From Caldilineaceae bacterium SB0661_bin_32 (GTDB taxonomy: Bacteria; Chloroflexota; Anaerolineae; Caldilineales; Caldilineaceae), in assembly GCA_009841235.1 (NCBI GenBank), contig VXMH01000104.1:1-64000 (forward strand): a DNA stretch of 64,000 nt, in the 5' to 3' direction. The first letter of the stretch is position 1. Each line of letters begins with the position of its first letter. The position numbers and the translations under genes were made by a program. Shown here one piece after another: positions 29,511 through 41,208 of this stretch. Under the pieces are notes generated by a model. That model had not been told where the DNA came from. It did no database searches and saw only the letters and a program-made list of their open reading frames with translations.

Positions 29511-30802
29511 TGGCTATCCACCGGCAGCAAACTCTATCGCAGCCTGCTGACGGGCTAATGCCTTCGGGGACTGCCTATCACGAACAGGTCGCTGCGCGGC
29601 AGCGCCGGGGACGGACCTGGGCGATAGTCTTTCAGGCAACTATGCTCTCCGGCATTGTTGCACTGTGCGCCCTTCTCTTAAACATTCTCAATCAGTCATT
29701 CGGCTACGTCGCGATTGTGAACACTATTGATCCCACAGAGCTGGCAGTTGACGGTGTGCCGCTTAACGAGTTGCCGAAAGACAATCTGGTGGAGATTCTG
29801 GAAGCGAATATCTCCGCGGGGCTGATGCGCCGCTATGAGAATGACATGCCCTTTACTGAGAGAAGCCGCGAAGATGTTCACGACTTGATTCTGGAACGCG
29901 TGGTAGAACCGCAAGTGCAGGCGACTTGGGGTCTTTTCGATTCCATTTTCGCACGAGGGAGCGTGTTCGCAGAGGCTGAAGAGCAGTTCCCTGGTTCAGA
30001 TGTCTATTTTCGGAGCTGGCTTACGACCAGTTTCATAAGCAAGTCGCAGTCGAGCGAACCTCTGCGCGCCGGCGTACGGACCGCTATCTTCGGCTCACTT
30101 TGGGTGGTTGCCATTACTATATTGTTTTCTTTTCCCATTGGCGTAGGAGCAGCGATCTACCTGGAGGAGTACGCGCAGAAGGAGCGCCTCCTCAACAGGT
30201 TGATCCAGACCAATATCAATAACCTGGCCGGCGTTCCATCGATCATCTACGGAATGTTGGGGCTGGCAATCTTCGTTCGAATCCTGGAACTGTTTACAAG
30301 TGGGGCGTTCCTGGGCATAGGTGACCAGTCCACCGCCAACGGCCGAACAATCATATCGGCCGGTCTGACACTTGGTCTTCTGATCCTGCCTTTGATCATA
30401 ATCAACGGTCAGGAGGCGATTCGAGCCGTTCCCAACTCTTTGCGGCAGGCGGGCTTTGGATTGGGCGCGACGCACTGGCAGGTAATCTGGCATCACGTCT
30501 TGCCGAGCGCCATGCCAGGCGTCTTGACCGGGACAATTCTGGCCGTAAGCCGGGCAATTGGAGAGACAGCCCCGTTGGTGATTGTCGGCGCTTCAACTTT
30601 CATCGCCCTGGACCCCAGCGGGCCATTCTCCAAGTTCACCGTGCTGCCTATTCAGATCTACCAGTGGACCTCGCGGCCGCAGGATGAGTTCCGGAATCTG
30701 GCCGCGGCGGCCATTTTGGTCCTTCTCATTCTGTTGCTGTCCTTAAACGCCTCCGCTGTGCTATTGCGAAATCGCTTTGACCGCAGTCGGGCTATCGCAT
30801 AG
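29510..30802 (+). CDS. pstA: Phosphate ABC transporter permease PstA
   Basis: [69 protein letters not shown]. Confidence 0.94.
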   Translation: MAIHRQQTLSQPADGLMPSGTAYHEQVAARQRRGRTWAIVFQATMLSGIVALCALLLNILNQSFGYVAIVNTIDPTELAVDGVPLNELPKDNLVEILEANISAGLMRRYENDMPFTERSREDVHDLILERVVEPQVQATWGLFDSIFARGSVFAEAEEQFPGSDVYFRSWLTTSFISKSQSSEPLRAGVRTAIFGSLWVVAITILFSFPIGVGAAIYLEEYAQKERLLNRLIQTNINNLAGVPSIIYGMLGLAIFVRILELFTSGAFLGIGDQSTANGRTIISAGLTLGLLILPLIIINGQEAIRAVPNSLRQAGFGLGATHWQVIWHHVLPSAMPGVLTGTILAVSRAIGETAPLVIVGASTFIALDPSGPFSKFTVLPIQIYQWTSRPQDEFRNLAAAAILVLLILLLSLNASAVLLRNRFDRSRAIA

Positions 30803-30818
30803 AGGAGCATCCGAAGTC

Positions 30819-31652
30819 ATGACAGTTGCGATTAAACGCCCCTCGCAGACTCAGAGTGAAACGGTCAGCTCTTCGCCCAATGGGACGGGCGGGAATGCTA
30901 TTGAAGCCGAAAGAATGAGTGTCTTTTACGGCGACTTTTGCGCGGTGCGCGATGTAGACATGAAAGTGCCGTCAAACAAGATCACAGCCATCATCGGTCC
31001 CTCAGGTTGCGGCAAGAGCACGGTCCTTCGCTGTTTCAACCGAATGAACGATCTGATCACCAGTGTGCGAATCGAAGGTGAAGTTCTGTTTCAGGGACAG
31101 AACATCTACGACAGTGAAGTAGATCCTGTAGAGGTTCGACGCCGCATCGGTATGGTCTTTCAGAAGCCAAACCCATTTCCGAAGACGATCTATGAGAACG
31201 TCGCCTGGGGAACACGCATAAACGGCTTCCGCGGGGACATGGACGAGATGGTCGAAAGGGCACTGCGGTCGGCTGCCTTGTGGGATGAGGTAAAGGACAA
31301 ACTGCAACAGAGTGCACTCGGTCTCTCCGGTGGACAGCAACAGCGGTTGTGTATCGCAAGAGCGATTGCGGTTGAGCCGGAGATCATTCTCATGGACGAG
31401 CCGGCTTCGGCCCTGGATCCGATCGCCACGCTGCGAATTGAAGACCTGATGAAGGAGTTGTCGGAGAAGTACACGATTATCGTTGTCACGCACAACATGC
31501 AGCAGGCAGCCCGGATTTCGGACTACACTGCCTTCTTCAGCGTAGATGACGAACGAACCGGGAATCTGATAGAGTTTGACGATACCGAGAAGATCTTCAC
31601 AAATCCGGGTCAGAAGAGCACGGAAGATTACATTACCGGGCGCTTCGGCTAA
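30819..31652 (+). CDS. pstB: Phosphate ABC transporter ATP-binding protein
   Basis: [57 protein letters not shown]. Start ATG 30819. Confidence 0.96.
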   Translation: MTVAIKRPSQTQSETVSSSPNGTGGNAIEAERMSVFYGDFCAVRDVDMKVPSNKITAIIGPSGCGKSTVLRCFNRMNDLITSVRIEGEVLFQGQNIYDSEVDPVEVRRRIGMVFQKPNPFPKTIYENVAWGTRINGFRGDMDEMVERALRSAALWDEVKDKLQQSALGLSGGQQQRLCIARAIAVEPEIILMDEPASALDPIATLRIEDLMKELSEKYTIIVVTHNMQQAARISDYTAFFSVDDERTGNLIEFDDTEKIFTNPGQKSTEDYITGRFG

Positions 31653-31676
31653 GGTCGCACTGCTCGCGGGGTCAGC

Positions 31677-32102
31677 ATGAACGTCGAAAAGAGACGAGTT
31701 CTCATCCTATGCACGGGAAACTCTTGCCGCAGCCAGATGGCCGAGGGTCTCGTGAACGCCTATCTGGGCGAGAGCTGGCAGGCTTTTTCGGCCGGCACGG
31801 CGCCTTCAGGCATGGTACATCCACTCGCGGTGCGTGCGATGGCGGAGCTGGATATAGACATTCGTGATGGAGCAACGGAGTCGGTTGAGGATTATCGAGA
31901 ATTGCATCCGGACCTCGTGGTCACGGTCTGCGACAGTGCGGCCAAGAATTGCCCGGTCTGGTTGGGGGACGAGGAAGTCACCCATATGCCGTTTGACGAC
32001 CCGACAAAGGTGATTGGCAGCGATTCAGAAAGGATTTCGGCCTGCAGGCAGGTACGGGATCTGATGCGTGACAAGCTGCTCACTTACCTTCAGAGTCGAT
32101 AG
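31677..32102 (+). CDS. arsC: Arsenate reductase, thioredoxin-coupled LMW-PTP type
   Basis: VLILCTGNSCRSQMAEG (CX5R loop), VTVCDSAAKNCPVWLGDEEVTHMPFDDP with resolving cysteines. Confidence 0.88.
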   Translation: MNVEKRRVLILCTGNSCRSQMAEGLVNAYLGESWQAFSAGTAPSGMVHPLAVRAMAELDIDIRDGATESVEDYRELHPDLVVTVCDSAAKNCPVWLGDEEVTHMPFDDPTKVIGSDSERISACRQVRDLMRDKLLTYLQSR

Positions 32103-32128
32103 TCCTTCGGAAGGAAAGGAGACCATCG

Positions 32129-32797
32129 ATGGGACAGCTCCTGCGGACCTCTTTTGCCAGAGAACTGGAGACACTCCAAACTGATACATTGATGCTGGGA
32201 AGCATGGTGATCCAGGCTCTGAAGGAGTCAGTAGAAGCGTTGCGGCGCAGAGACATGGAGACCGCCAGGCGTCTGATCAAAGAAGATGAAATAATCAACA
32301 AGAAGCGTTTCGAGATCGAGGCCGACTGTCTGCGGTTGATTGCGACACAACAGCCAATGGCAGGGAACCTGCGGTTGATAGCAGCGGTGCTGGAGATCAG
32401 CACAGAGCTGGAGCGGATTGGCGATTACGCTAAAGGTATTGGCCGAATAATCCTGCTGATTGGACCTGAGGCACTGCTCAAGCCACTGGTTGACATACCC
32501 CGCATGTGCGAAATTGCTACGACTATGCTACAACAGGCCCTCGATGCCTTCCTGACTCAAGACCTGGAAGCCGCACGAACGATTCCGCTGCGAGACGATG
32601 AGGTGGACGCGCTTTACAATCAGGTCCACCGTGACCTGATTGCCATGATTTTGGAAGACCCCACTCTGATTGACCGTACAAACTACCTGCTTTGGGCAGC
32701 GCACAATCTGGAACGGGCCGCCGACAGGGTGACCAACATCTGTGAGCGAATCATCTTCACCGTGACGGGTGAATTCATCGAGTTTGACATGAACTGA
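32129..32797 (+). CDS. phoU: Phosphate signaling complex protein PhoU
   Basis: Two PhoU repeats: ELERIGDYAKGIGRI and NLERAADRVTNICERIIFTVTGE. Confidence 0.94.
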   Translation: MGQLLRTSFARELETLQTDTLMLGSMVIQALKESVEALRRRDMETARRLIKEDEIINKKRFEIEADCLRLIATQQPMAGNLRLIAAVLEISTELERIGDYAKGIGRIILLIGPEALLKPLVDIPRMCEIATTMLQQALDAFLTQDLEAARTIPLRDDEVDALYNQVHRDLIAMILEDPTLIDRTNYLLWAAHNLERAADRVTNICERIIFTVTGEFIEFDMN

Positions 32798-32970
32798 GGG
32801 CGATTGCGAGGTTGACGTGTGGCTGCGTATCATATAGAATTGTGGCCAGTCCGTACCCGGTTCTTGCATAGTCCTTCAAATGAGATTACGGAGTTTGCAT
32901 AAATCGAGAAGTTCCCTTATCATTCGGGACGCAGTCGCGGACCCCCCCCTTAGCCGTAGTTTCAGGAGCA

Positions 32971-32999
32971 TTGTCTCTGTATACAATTGATGGTACAAT
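32971..32999 (+). promoter_or_regulatory. Candidate sigma-70-type promoter (TTGTCT-N17-TACAAT)
   Basis: -35 TTGTCT 32971-32976, 17-bp spacer, -10 TACAAT 32994-32999, upstream of lipoprotein start 33108. Confidence 0.45.
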
Positions 33000-33107
33000 G
33001 CCCGCGCAGTTCAAATAGCGGGATTGATCATAGTCGGTCGTGTTTTCCGAACTCTTGCAGAACTCAATCATTACCCTTTTTTCTTGACCGCCCTTAGGAG
33101 GTATGAA

Positions 33108-34073
33108 ATGCTCAATCGACGTGTGAGGTTCTGGGCCGCCATAATGCTTATAGCAGTTATTGCTCTTGCGGGCTGTGCACCGCGAGCCGGTCAGGGCAGC
33201 ATCGATGCCGATGCCGACCAATTGGTAATCGACCTGCCTGCGCTGGTGCTTGACTTTGGTATGGACGGGATGGCTTCGATCAAGAACGCTGCCCTGGCCG
33301 ACCTGGTAGGCGGCCTTGGCGTGCCTCTGGATTTGCAGGTACCGCCTGAAGTGGTTTTTGCAATGGGAGCAAGCAATATCCAGCACATCCAGGTGAGCAA
33401 TACGCCTGAGGGACTACTGCTGCTGGTCAATGGCCGGAGTATTCCGAATATCAGCTATGACGGCGATTCGCTGAACGCCCTGCCTGGCGCGCTGAACACA
33501 TTTGGCGTGGTCGTTCCCATGGCAGACCTGCTCTTTGCCCTCGTTGACAGTATCGGGATCGGCGTGATTGCCCGCTTCGAGCCTGCGCCAGGAGTGGAGG
33601 AGATTCCGCTGTACGTCGAAGGTGACACTGCAGCAGCGATGGCCGCCAAGGCCGCGCAGGAAGAGTTCCTGGCCGCGGTAGGTACACCGCCGCGAATCAA
33701 TCTGCCTGTCTTCTATGGGGCTGACGGCAGCATCAGCATTGGTGATCTGTCGATCCAGGAGATGCAGGAGATGACGGGAGGCTCACTTGGGGCTCTCGAG
33801 ATGGGGCTTGGCTCGCTCAGTATGGTTAGAGGCATGGGGATTTCCCAGCTTGGTATCAGCACCGGCGCCGACGGAATCACGATTTCCATTGACGGCACTG
33901 CTCTGCCGACTTTGGACTGGTCGGACGGCAAAGCCAGCAATCTGATCGAGCTGATCACCGAAATTCCGTTGCTGGACATGGCAATGCCGGGCATGGGCTC
34001 GATGATGCCAATGATCCACCAGATTCTCCCACTGGTCCAGGCAACAGATTTCGACTTGACATTGCATTTCTAA
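33108..34073 (+). CDS. Putative lipoprotein, unknown function
   Basis: Signal plus lipobox MLIAVIALAGCAPRAGQG; start ATG 33108. Confidence 0.65.
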   Translation: MLNRRVRFWAAIMLIAVIALAGCAPRAGQGSIDADADQLVIDLPALVLDFGMDGMASIKNAALADLVGGLGVPLDLQVPPEVVFAMGASNIQHIQVSNTPEGLLLLVNGRSIPNISYDGDSLNALPGALNTFGVVVPMADLLFALVDSIGIGVIARFEPAPGVEEIPLYVEGDTAAAMAAKAAQEEFLAAVGTPPRINLPVFYGADGSISIGDLSIQEMQEMTGGSLGALEMGLGSLSMVRGMGISQLGISTGADGITISIDGTALPTLDWSDGKASNLIELITEIPLLDMAMPGMGSMMPMIHQILPLVQATDFDLTLHF

Positions 34074-34147
34074 GTCAGGAACCGCCTGACAGGGCTTGGC
34101 TGGCGGCGCGGCCGCGACGAAATCGGGCGGTTGTACAGATAGAGAGA

Positions 34148-34181
34148 AGAGGTGCGGCGATAGATCGCCGCACCTCTTTTT
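34148..34181 (+). terminator. Rho-independent terminator
   Basis: AGAGGTGCGGCGAT-ag-ATCGCCGCACCTCT followed by TTTTG; perfect 14-bp arms between convergent genes. Confidence 0.9.
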
Positions 34182-34197
34182 GTTGTCGGAAATGGAT

Positions 34198-35955
<1,758 letters not shown>

Positions 35956-36019
35956 GGCGGCTCAAAGACTCTCCAGACTGTCGCGGAAGCTGGAATGCAA
36001 ATCGAGGCGAACAGCAAGA

Positions 36020-36865
36020 ATGGAACTGAAGACGCAAAACAGGTTGCTGACGCTGAATCGCCGCTTCTACGAGCAAGTGGCCCACCACTTCGACGCCACG
36101 CGCCAAGGATGGACCCCGGGACTTTGGGCCATTCTACCGTATTTCAGGGCCGCCGGGAAGGAAAGGCTGTCTGTACTGGACGTTGGCTGTGGTAACGGCC
36201 GCTTCGCGCGGCTGCTAGAGGAAGCAGGTGTCGTCGCGTCTTACACGGGGGTTGATGGAAACGAGTCACTGCTCCGAATTGCGCGCAAGTCTGCTGCGAA
36301 CCTCGCAGGCGTCGAAAGTCAGTTCATTCAGGCCGAACTGTCGAATACGGATTGGGCCAGCGTTTTGGCGGCGGGTCGTCGCGCTGAGAGCAGACACGCC
36401 CACGCGGCCACAGCTTCGATTGGGCCGCCAAAGTATACCGTTGTTCTCTGCACGGCAACCGTGCAACACCTGCCGGGTTATGCGCTGCGATTGCGACTCA
36501 TGAGGGATCTTCAGCGCTTGAGCTCAGACTATGTTGTTCTATCCTTTTGGCAGTTCCTGAGTAGCAACCGATTCCGGAGCAAGCTGATCGACCCAAGCAC
36601 AGTTGGTATCAACCCCACCGAACTGGAGCCAGGCGACGCGCTGCTGCCGTGGCGTCAAGGCGTAGAGTCAGTCCGTTACGTTCACCAAGTCGATGACGCG
36701 GAACTGAGACAGCTGGCTGCCGGCGCAGGCCTGACGGTCTTGCACACGTTTCGCGCTGACGGCAAAGAGTCGGACCTGAATCTATATGCGATCCTCGGCC
36801 GCGCTGATGAAAAGGCGGGGATGGTTCAAGGCGGTCCGAACAGAGAAGACGCAACCGTTTCCTGA
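36020..36865 (+). CDS. Class I SAM methyltransferase, Trm9/ALKBH8-like candidate
   Basis: LNRRFYEQVAHHFDATRQGWTPG; LDVGCGNGRFARLLEE; CTATVQHLPG; C-terminal GDALLPWRQ...VRYVHQVDDAELRQLAAGAGL resembling Trm9 layout. Start ATG 36020 preferred over the ORF start at 35954. Confidence 0.8.
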   Translation: MELKTQNRLLTLNRRFYEQVAHHFDATRQGWTPGLWAILPYFRAAGKERLSVLDVGCGNGRFARLLEEAGVVASYTGVDGNESLLRIARKSAANLAGVESQFIQAELSNTDWASVLAAGRRAESRHAHAATASIGPPKYTVVLCTATVQHLPGYALRLRLMRDLQRLSSDYVVLSFWQFLSSNRFRSKLIDPSTVGINPTELEPGDALLPWRQGVESVRYVHQVDDAELRQLAAGAGLTVLHTFRADGKESDLNLYAILGRADEKAGMVQGGPNREDATVS

Positions 36866-36895
36866 CCTTTCACAAGACCTGATACACTGGGCGCC

Positions 36896-38071
36896 ATGCA
36901 ACCAGACAAGCGAACACAGACTATACTGGACGGTTTTGCGTCTCACTTTGGGGGCAAAGCAACCCATCTTGCGATTGCGCCGGGGCGAGTCAATCTTATT
37001 GGCGAGCACACCGACTACAATGACGGATTCGTGCTGCCTGTGGCCCTGGACCGAGACGTAAGGGTACTCTTTCGGACACGCGACGACCACCGTGTCAGGC
37101 TCTACGCGCTGGAGTTTGACTCGTGGGCTGACTTCGGGATCGGGGTAACGGAGCGAGACGAGAGACAGTTGTGGCCGAACTATGTTCAGGGCGTCGGACT
37201 GGAACTGGCCGAACTTGGCATTCAGCTGCAGGGCTTTGAGGGTATCGTCAGCGGCAACGTCCCGAGGGGAAGCGGCTTGAGCAGTTCGGCCGCTCTGGAA
37301 ATCGCAGCTGCCAAGGCCTTTCTCACGGCAGCCAGCCAGATCCACGCGCTGACCGGTCCCCAGCTGGCCAGGGCTGCTCAGAAGGCCGAGAATGAATTCG
37401 TCGGCGTCAACTGCGGTATTATGGATCAGTTTATCAGTACACTGGGAGAAGAGGGACACGCCCTGCTGATCGATTGCCGCAGCCTCAGCTATCGGCGCGT
37501 ACCGTTTCCTGAAGGCGTATCACTGGTGATTGGCAATACGAAAGCAAGCCGCTCCCTTGCAGGCAGCGCATATAACGAACGGCGAGCACAGTGTGAAGAC
37601 GGCGTTCGCCGACTGAAAGCGGTTCTGCCTGGAATCGCCGCCCTCCGGGATGTAAGCCGCGACGAACTGGAAGCCCATCGTTCTCTACTTGCGCATACAG
37701 TTTACCGACGCTGTCGTCATGTCGTTACCGAAAACGATCGCGTGCAGACCACGGTTGCCGCGCTGGAGCAGGGCGATTTTGGAAAAGCAGGCCGGCTGAT
37801 GGACGCCAGCCACGAGAGCTTGAGAGACGACTACGAAGTCAGCAGCGAGGCACTGGACAAGATGGTCGAGTCGATGCGCAGTCATCCTGGATGCCTGGGC
37901 GCCCGTCTCACCGGGGCAGGGTTTGGCGGCTGCGCCGTTGCACTGGTCCATGCGGGAGCCGAGAAGGATGTACGAGAAACTGTCCAGGAAAGTTATGCCA
38001 AGGCAATGAATCTGTGGCCGGAGATATACATTAGTCCGCCGAGCTCCGGCGCACGTGTCCTGCCCCTTTAG
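36896..38071 (+). CDS. galK: Galactokinase
   Basis: [72 protein letters not shown]. Confidence 0.97.
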   Translation: MQPDKRTQTILDGFASHFGGKATHLAIAPGRVNLIGEHTDYNDGFVLPVALDRDVRVLFRTRDDHRVRLYALEFDSWADFGIGVTERDERQLWPNYVQGVGLELAELGIQLQGFEGIVSGNVPRGSGLSSSAALEIAAAKAFLTAASQIHALTGPQLARAAQKAENEFVGVNCGIMDQFISTLGEEGHALLIDCRSLSYRRVPFPEGVSLVIGNTKASRSLAGSAYNERRAQCEDGVRRLKAVLPGIAALRDVSRDELEAHRSLLAHTVYRRCRHVVTENDRVQTTVAALEQGDFGKAGRLMDASHESLRDDYEVSSEALDKMVESMRSHPGCLGARLTGAGFGGCAVALVHAGAEKDVRETVQESYAKAMNLWPEIYISPPSSGARVLPL

Positions 38072-38084
38072 TCTGGAGAAGGCG

Positions 38085-38603
38085 ATGACCGACCGCTACA
38101 AGAGTCAGCGTAGCCGCCCGGATTTGGGCGCAACCGGGCCGATTGAGTATGAAAGCGGAATGCTCTCTTGGGAGTTCGTCGAATGCCGCATGCGCAGGGC
38201 GGTGAACTATTGGATTGCCAGCGTCCGAAGCAGTGGACGGCCCCATGCCGTACCGGTTTGGGGCGCCTGGCTGGATGATGCTTTCTTCTTCGTGGGTACC
38301 GGCCGGAAGATCCGAAATCTACGCGCCAACCCACAGGCCGTTGTCCATCTGGAGAGCGGGGATGAGGTGGTCATCGTCGAAGGCCGTTTTGAAGAGATCT
38401 CCCGGCCAAGCCAGGAGCTGCTTCAAAGAGTGGACGAGGAATTTGTTCGCAAATATAAGACATATCGCCCTAGTGAACACTTGAACGGACGGAGCACCTC
38501 CAGTTTTGCTCCGGAGGGTCTCTTTGCCGTCCACCCGCAACTAGTCATTGCCTGGAGCGGGATGGCAGGCGACGCCACCCGCTGGAAGATCGGGACCAGT
38601 TAG
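38085..38603 (+). CDS. Pyridoxamine 5'-phosphate oxidase family protein
   Basis: NYWIASVRSSGRPHAVPVWGAWLDDAFFFVGTGRKIRNLRANPQAVVHLES. Confidence 0.82.
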   Translation: MTDRYKSQRSRPDLGATGPIEYESGMLSWEFVECRMRRAVNYWIASVRSSGRPHAVPVWGAWLDDAFFFVGTGRKIRNLRANPQAVVHLESGDEVVIVEGRFEEISRPSQELLQRVDEEFVRKYKTYRPSEHLNGRSTSSFAPEGLFAVHPQLVIAWSGMAGDATRWKIGTS

Positions 38604-38693
38604 CGACGACCATGGCGCGCTCGCTTGCTCTTGACTACGCTTGAGCGAACAGAGTGGAGACATCTCGCATACTACTGCCAAAGGGAAGCAGAA

Positions 38694-39899
38694 ATGCCAA
38701 CGCTTACCAACTACATGCAATTCGAAGGGCTCCATTGGGAGACCGGAACTGTCCGAAACTACTTCGACTATTGCGGCGTGAAGGCGCCTCACACGGGTAA
38801 GCCCTATTCTGAGGCCCTGCTGATGGGTATCAGCGGCGGAGCGGTGATGGGTTACTTCGTCTTCGCCTATCAGGGCATCGACCCGCACGCCCGCATTCTT
38901 ACCCGAAACACGTTCGACCCAATGGAGACCATGCTGCAGCGCCTGGGCGCAGTTCAGGATGTGCGCCAGACGGCAAGCGCGGATAGGGCTGTCAGTAACC
39001 TGGTCGACACCCTGGAAAAGGGAACGCCCGCCGTTACCTGGGTCGACGTCTCCAGCCTCCCCTACGATCCGCAGCCGCACGAATTCGAGATTCCACACAT
39101 GTTACCGGTGGTCATCTTTGGGTACGACGAAGAGGCCGACCGGGTCTTGATCGCCGACCGCGCGCGCGTGCCCTTGTTTGCTACGACCGGCCAGCTGGCA
39201 GCAGCCAGGTCGAAAGTGAAAAAATTTCGACACCGTATAATGACGCTGGAGAAGCCTGATGCCGATCAGATTCCGGAAGCGGTTCGGTCGGGCATCCTGG
39301 ACAGCATTCAACTGTACACGGAAAAGCCGCCCAAGGGCGCGCGCCACAATTTCGGGTTCGCCGCCTACCAGCGCTGGGCCGACGCCTTGCGGAAACCCAA
39401 AATGAGGGGCAGTTGGGACAAGGAGTTTCCCCGCGGGCGCAAGATGTACGCGGGTATTGAGTCGGTGTTTAGCGATACGCACACATACGGCAAGGAAGGG
39501 TTCGCTGAGCGGGACGTCTTTGCTGCGTTCCTGGATGAAGCCGCGCAAATCCTGGCCCTTCCGATCTTGCAAGATGCGGCGGAGCGGTTTCGTACAAGTG
39601 CTCAGGCGTGGCGCGTTCTGGGTGAATTGCTGCTGCCGGACAGTGTTCCAGTCTGGGCGGAGGCCCGCAAACTGATGTTGGACAATCACTCGCTCTTTCT
39701 CGAGCAAGGCGGCGAGGCCTTGGAAAAGGGTCGGGCTAACGCCGAGCGCCTGATCGCGATTCGAGCCCAAATGGAGAAGGAGTTTCCGCTCTCTGAGGAA
39801 GAGGTGGATGCGTTCAGGGAGGGTATTGCTGACCAGGTTCTGAAGATCAGCGCAATTGAGGAGCAGGCGGTCGCAGCGATGAAAGAGGCGATGGAGTGA
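38694..39899 (+). CDS. BtrH N-terminal domain/DUF4872-like protein
   Basis: YCGVKAPHTGKPYSEALLMGISGGAVMGYFVF...WVDVSSLPYDP...HMLPVVIFGYDEEADRVLIADRA. Confidence 0.65.
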   Translation: MPTLTNYMQFEGLHWETGTVRNYFDYCGVKAPHTGKPYSEALLMGISGGAVMGYFVFAYQGIDPHARILTRNTFDPMETMLQRLGAVQDVRQTASADRAVSNLVDTLEKGTPAVTWVDVSSLPYDPQPHEFEIPHMLPVVIFGYDEEADRVLIADRARVPLFATTGQLAAARSKVKKFRHRIMTLEKPDADQIPEAVRSGILDSIQLYTEKPPKGARHNFGFAAYQRWADALRKPKMRGSWDKEFPRGRKMYAGIESVFSDTHTYGKEGFAERDVFAAFLDEAAQILALPILQDAAERFRTSAQAWRVLGELLLPDSVPVWAEARKLMLDNHSLFLEQGGEALEKGRANAERLIAIRAQMEKEFPLSEEEVDAFREGIADQVLKISAIEEQAVAAMKEAME

Positions 39900-39924
39900 A
39901 GGTTGGGGAACAGAAATTGTCTTC

Positions 39925-41208
39925 TCACGTGTTCCCCGCGTGCTCCTGGCTGCCATCGACCTGACGCAGACCGGGGAGCATCACGGCGACCATTGTAACC
40001 AGTAGCGCGGCCAGAGCGACTTCACCCCCGACCGCCAGGGGCGCGCCAAACGCGTCGGCGAGCACGCCAGTCTGTAGTCGACCAAACGGACCTGCGCCAA
40101 TGGCAACAGCGATGGCTCCCATCGCCTGTCCCCGTCTCTCATCTGCGGCGGCGAGCAGAACGATTGAACTCTGCATGATGCCAAAGCAGGCATGACCGAT
40201 CCCAACCAACAGCAGAAACGCCCAAGAGACTGCAAATACGGAACTGGTTGTGAAGGAGAGCAGTGCCAGGCAGTGTAGAAGCGTACCGGCGATGAAGATC
40301 CATCCAGCACTTGCGAAACGTCTTGCCCAGTTGACCAGAAAAAGGCCGACTACGTTCCCGATTCCCACCGACGCGCCGAGGTAGCCCAGGCCGACAGGTC
40401 CCTGATGCAGAACATCGCGTGCAAAAACGGGAAGGAAGTTCATATAGGGAAAGGCAAGCATATTCATGATCATCGTGATCAGTGTCACGGCCAGGATGGA
40501 CTGATTCTGACGAACGTAGCGGACGCTATCTCTAATCTGAGCAAGAGGGGACGCGCTGGATGGGGATGAAGTATGCGGAATGGGCTGCCGCGTAAGGGCT
40601 CGCAGGAGCAGTAGCGAGACTGCCGATAGCCCGCTCAAGGTCAGGAAACAGCCCAGCACATTGAACGCGTCGAGCACAACCCCCGCCAGAAGAGGGCCCA
40701 ATGCGCGGGCGACGCTCATCCCCAGGTTTTCCAGCATTAGTGCGTCGATGACGCGGGGGCGGCCCACCAGATCGGGTATCAGAGCCCGGCGGGTCGGCCA
40801 GTCCATCGCCCAGGCGCAGCCAAGTGTCAGAGCGATAACAACAAGGTGCCATAGCGCGAGCAGGCCCGCAGCCAACAGCAGCGCAACGACCGCGTACATG
40901 CAGAATGTCAGCGTTTGCGAGGCGATGATAAGGGGACGGCGGCCAATTCGATCGGCAAGCAGGCCGCCAAAGCCGCCGACAAGCAATGAGGGGATCGAGC
41001 GGCAGAATCCTACAAGGCCAACCAGGCCGGCTGAGTCGGTCAGTTCAAGTACCAACCAGCTCAGCACGATCATCTCCATGTAGTGGGCCAGCCACCAGAG
41101 TGTGCTCGAGCCCAGGAGAAGGCGATAGTCGGAATTGGCCAGTGTTGCCCTGATACCGGATTCCGGCTGGAGAAAACGGGCGAATCGCTTCGAAAAATCA
41201 GTCCACAT
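39925..41208 (-). CDS. MFS transporter
   Basis: GFGGLLADRIGRRPLIIASQ; about 12 TM segments. Confidence 0.88.
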   Translation of the reverse strand: MWTDFSKRFARFLQPESGIRATLANSDYRLLLGSSTLWWLAHYMEMIVLSWLVLELTDSAGLVGLVGFCRSIPSLLVGGFGGLLADRIGRRPLIIASQTLTFCMYAVVALLLAAGLLALWHLVVIALTLGCAWAMDWPTRRALIPDLVGRPRVIDALMLENLGMSVARALGPLLAGVVLDAFNVLGCFLTLSGLSAVSLLLLRALTRQPIPHTSSPSSASPLAQIRDSVRYVRQNQSILAVTLITMIMNMLAFPYMNFLPVFARDVLHQGPVGLGYLGASVGIGNVVGLFLVNWARRFASAGWIFIAGTLLHCLALLSFTTSSVFAVSWAFLLLVGIGHACFGIMQSSIVLLAAADERRGQAMGAIAVAIGAGPFGRLQTGVLADAFGAPLAVGGEVALAALLVTMVAVMLPGLRQVDGSQEHAGNT

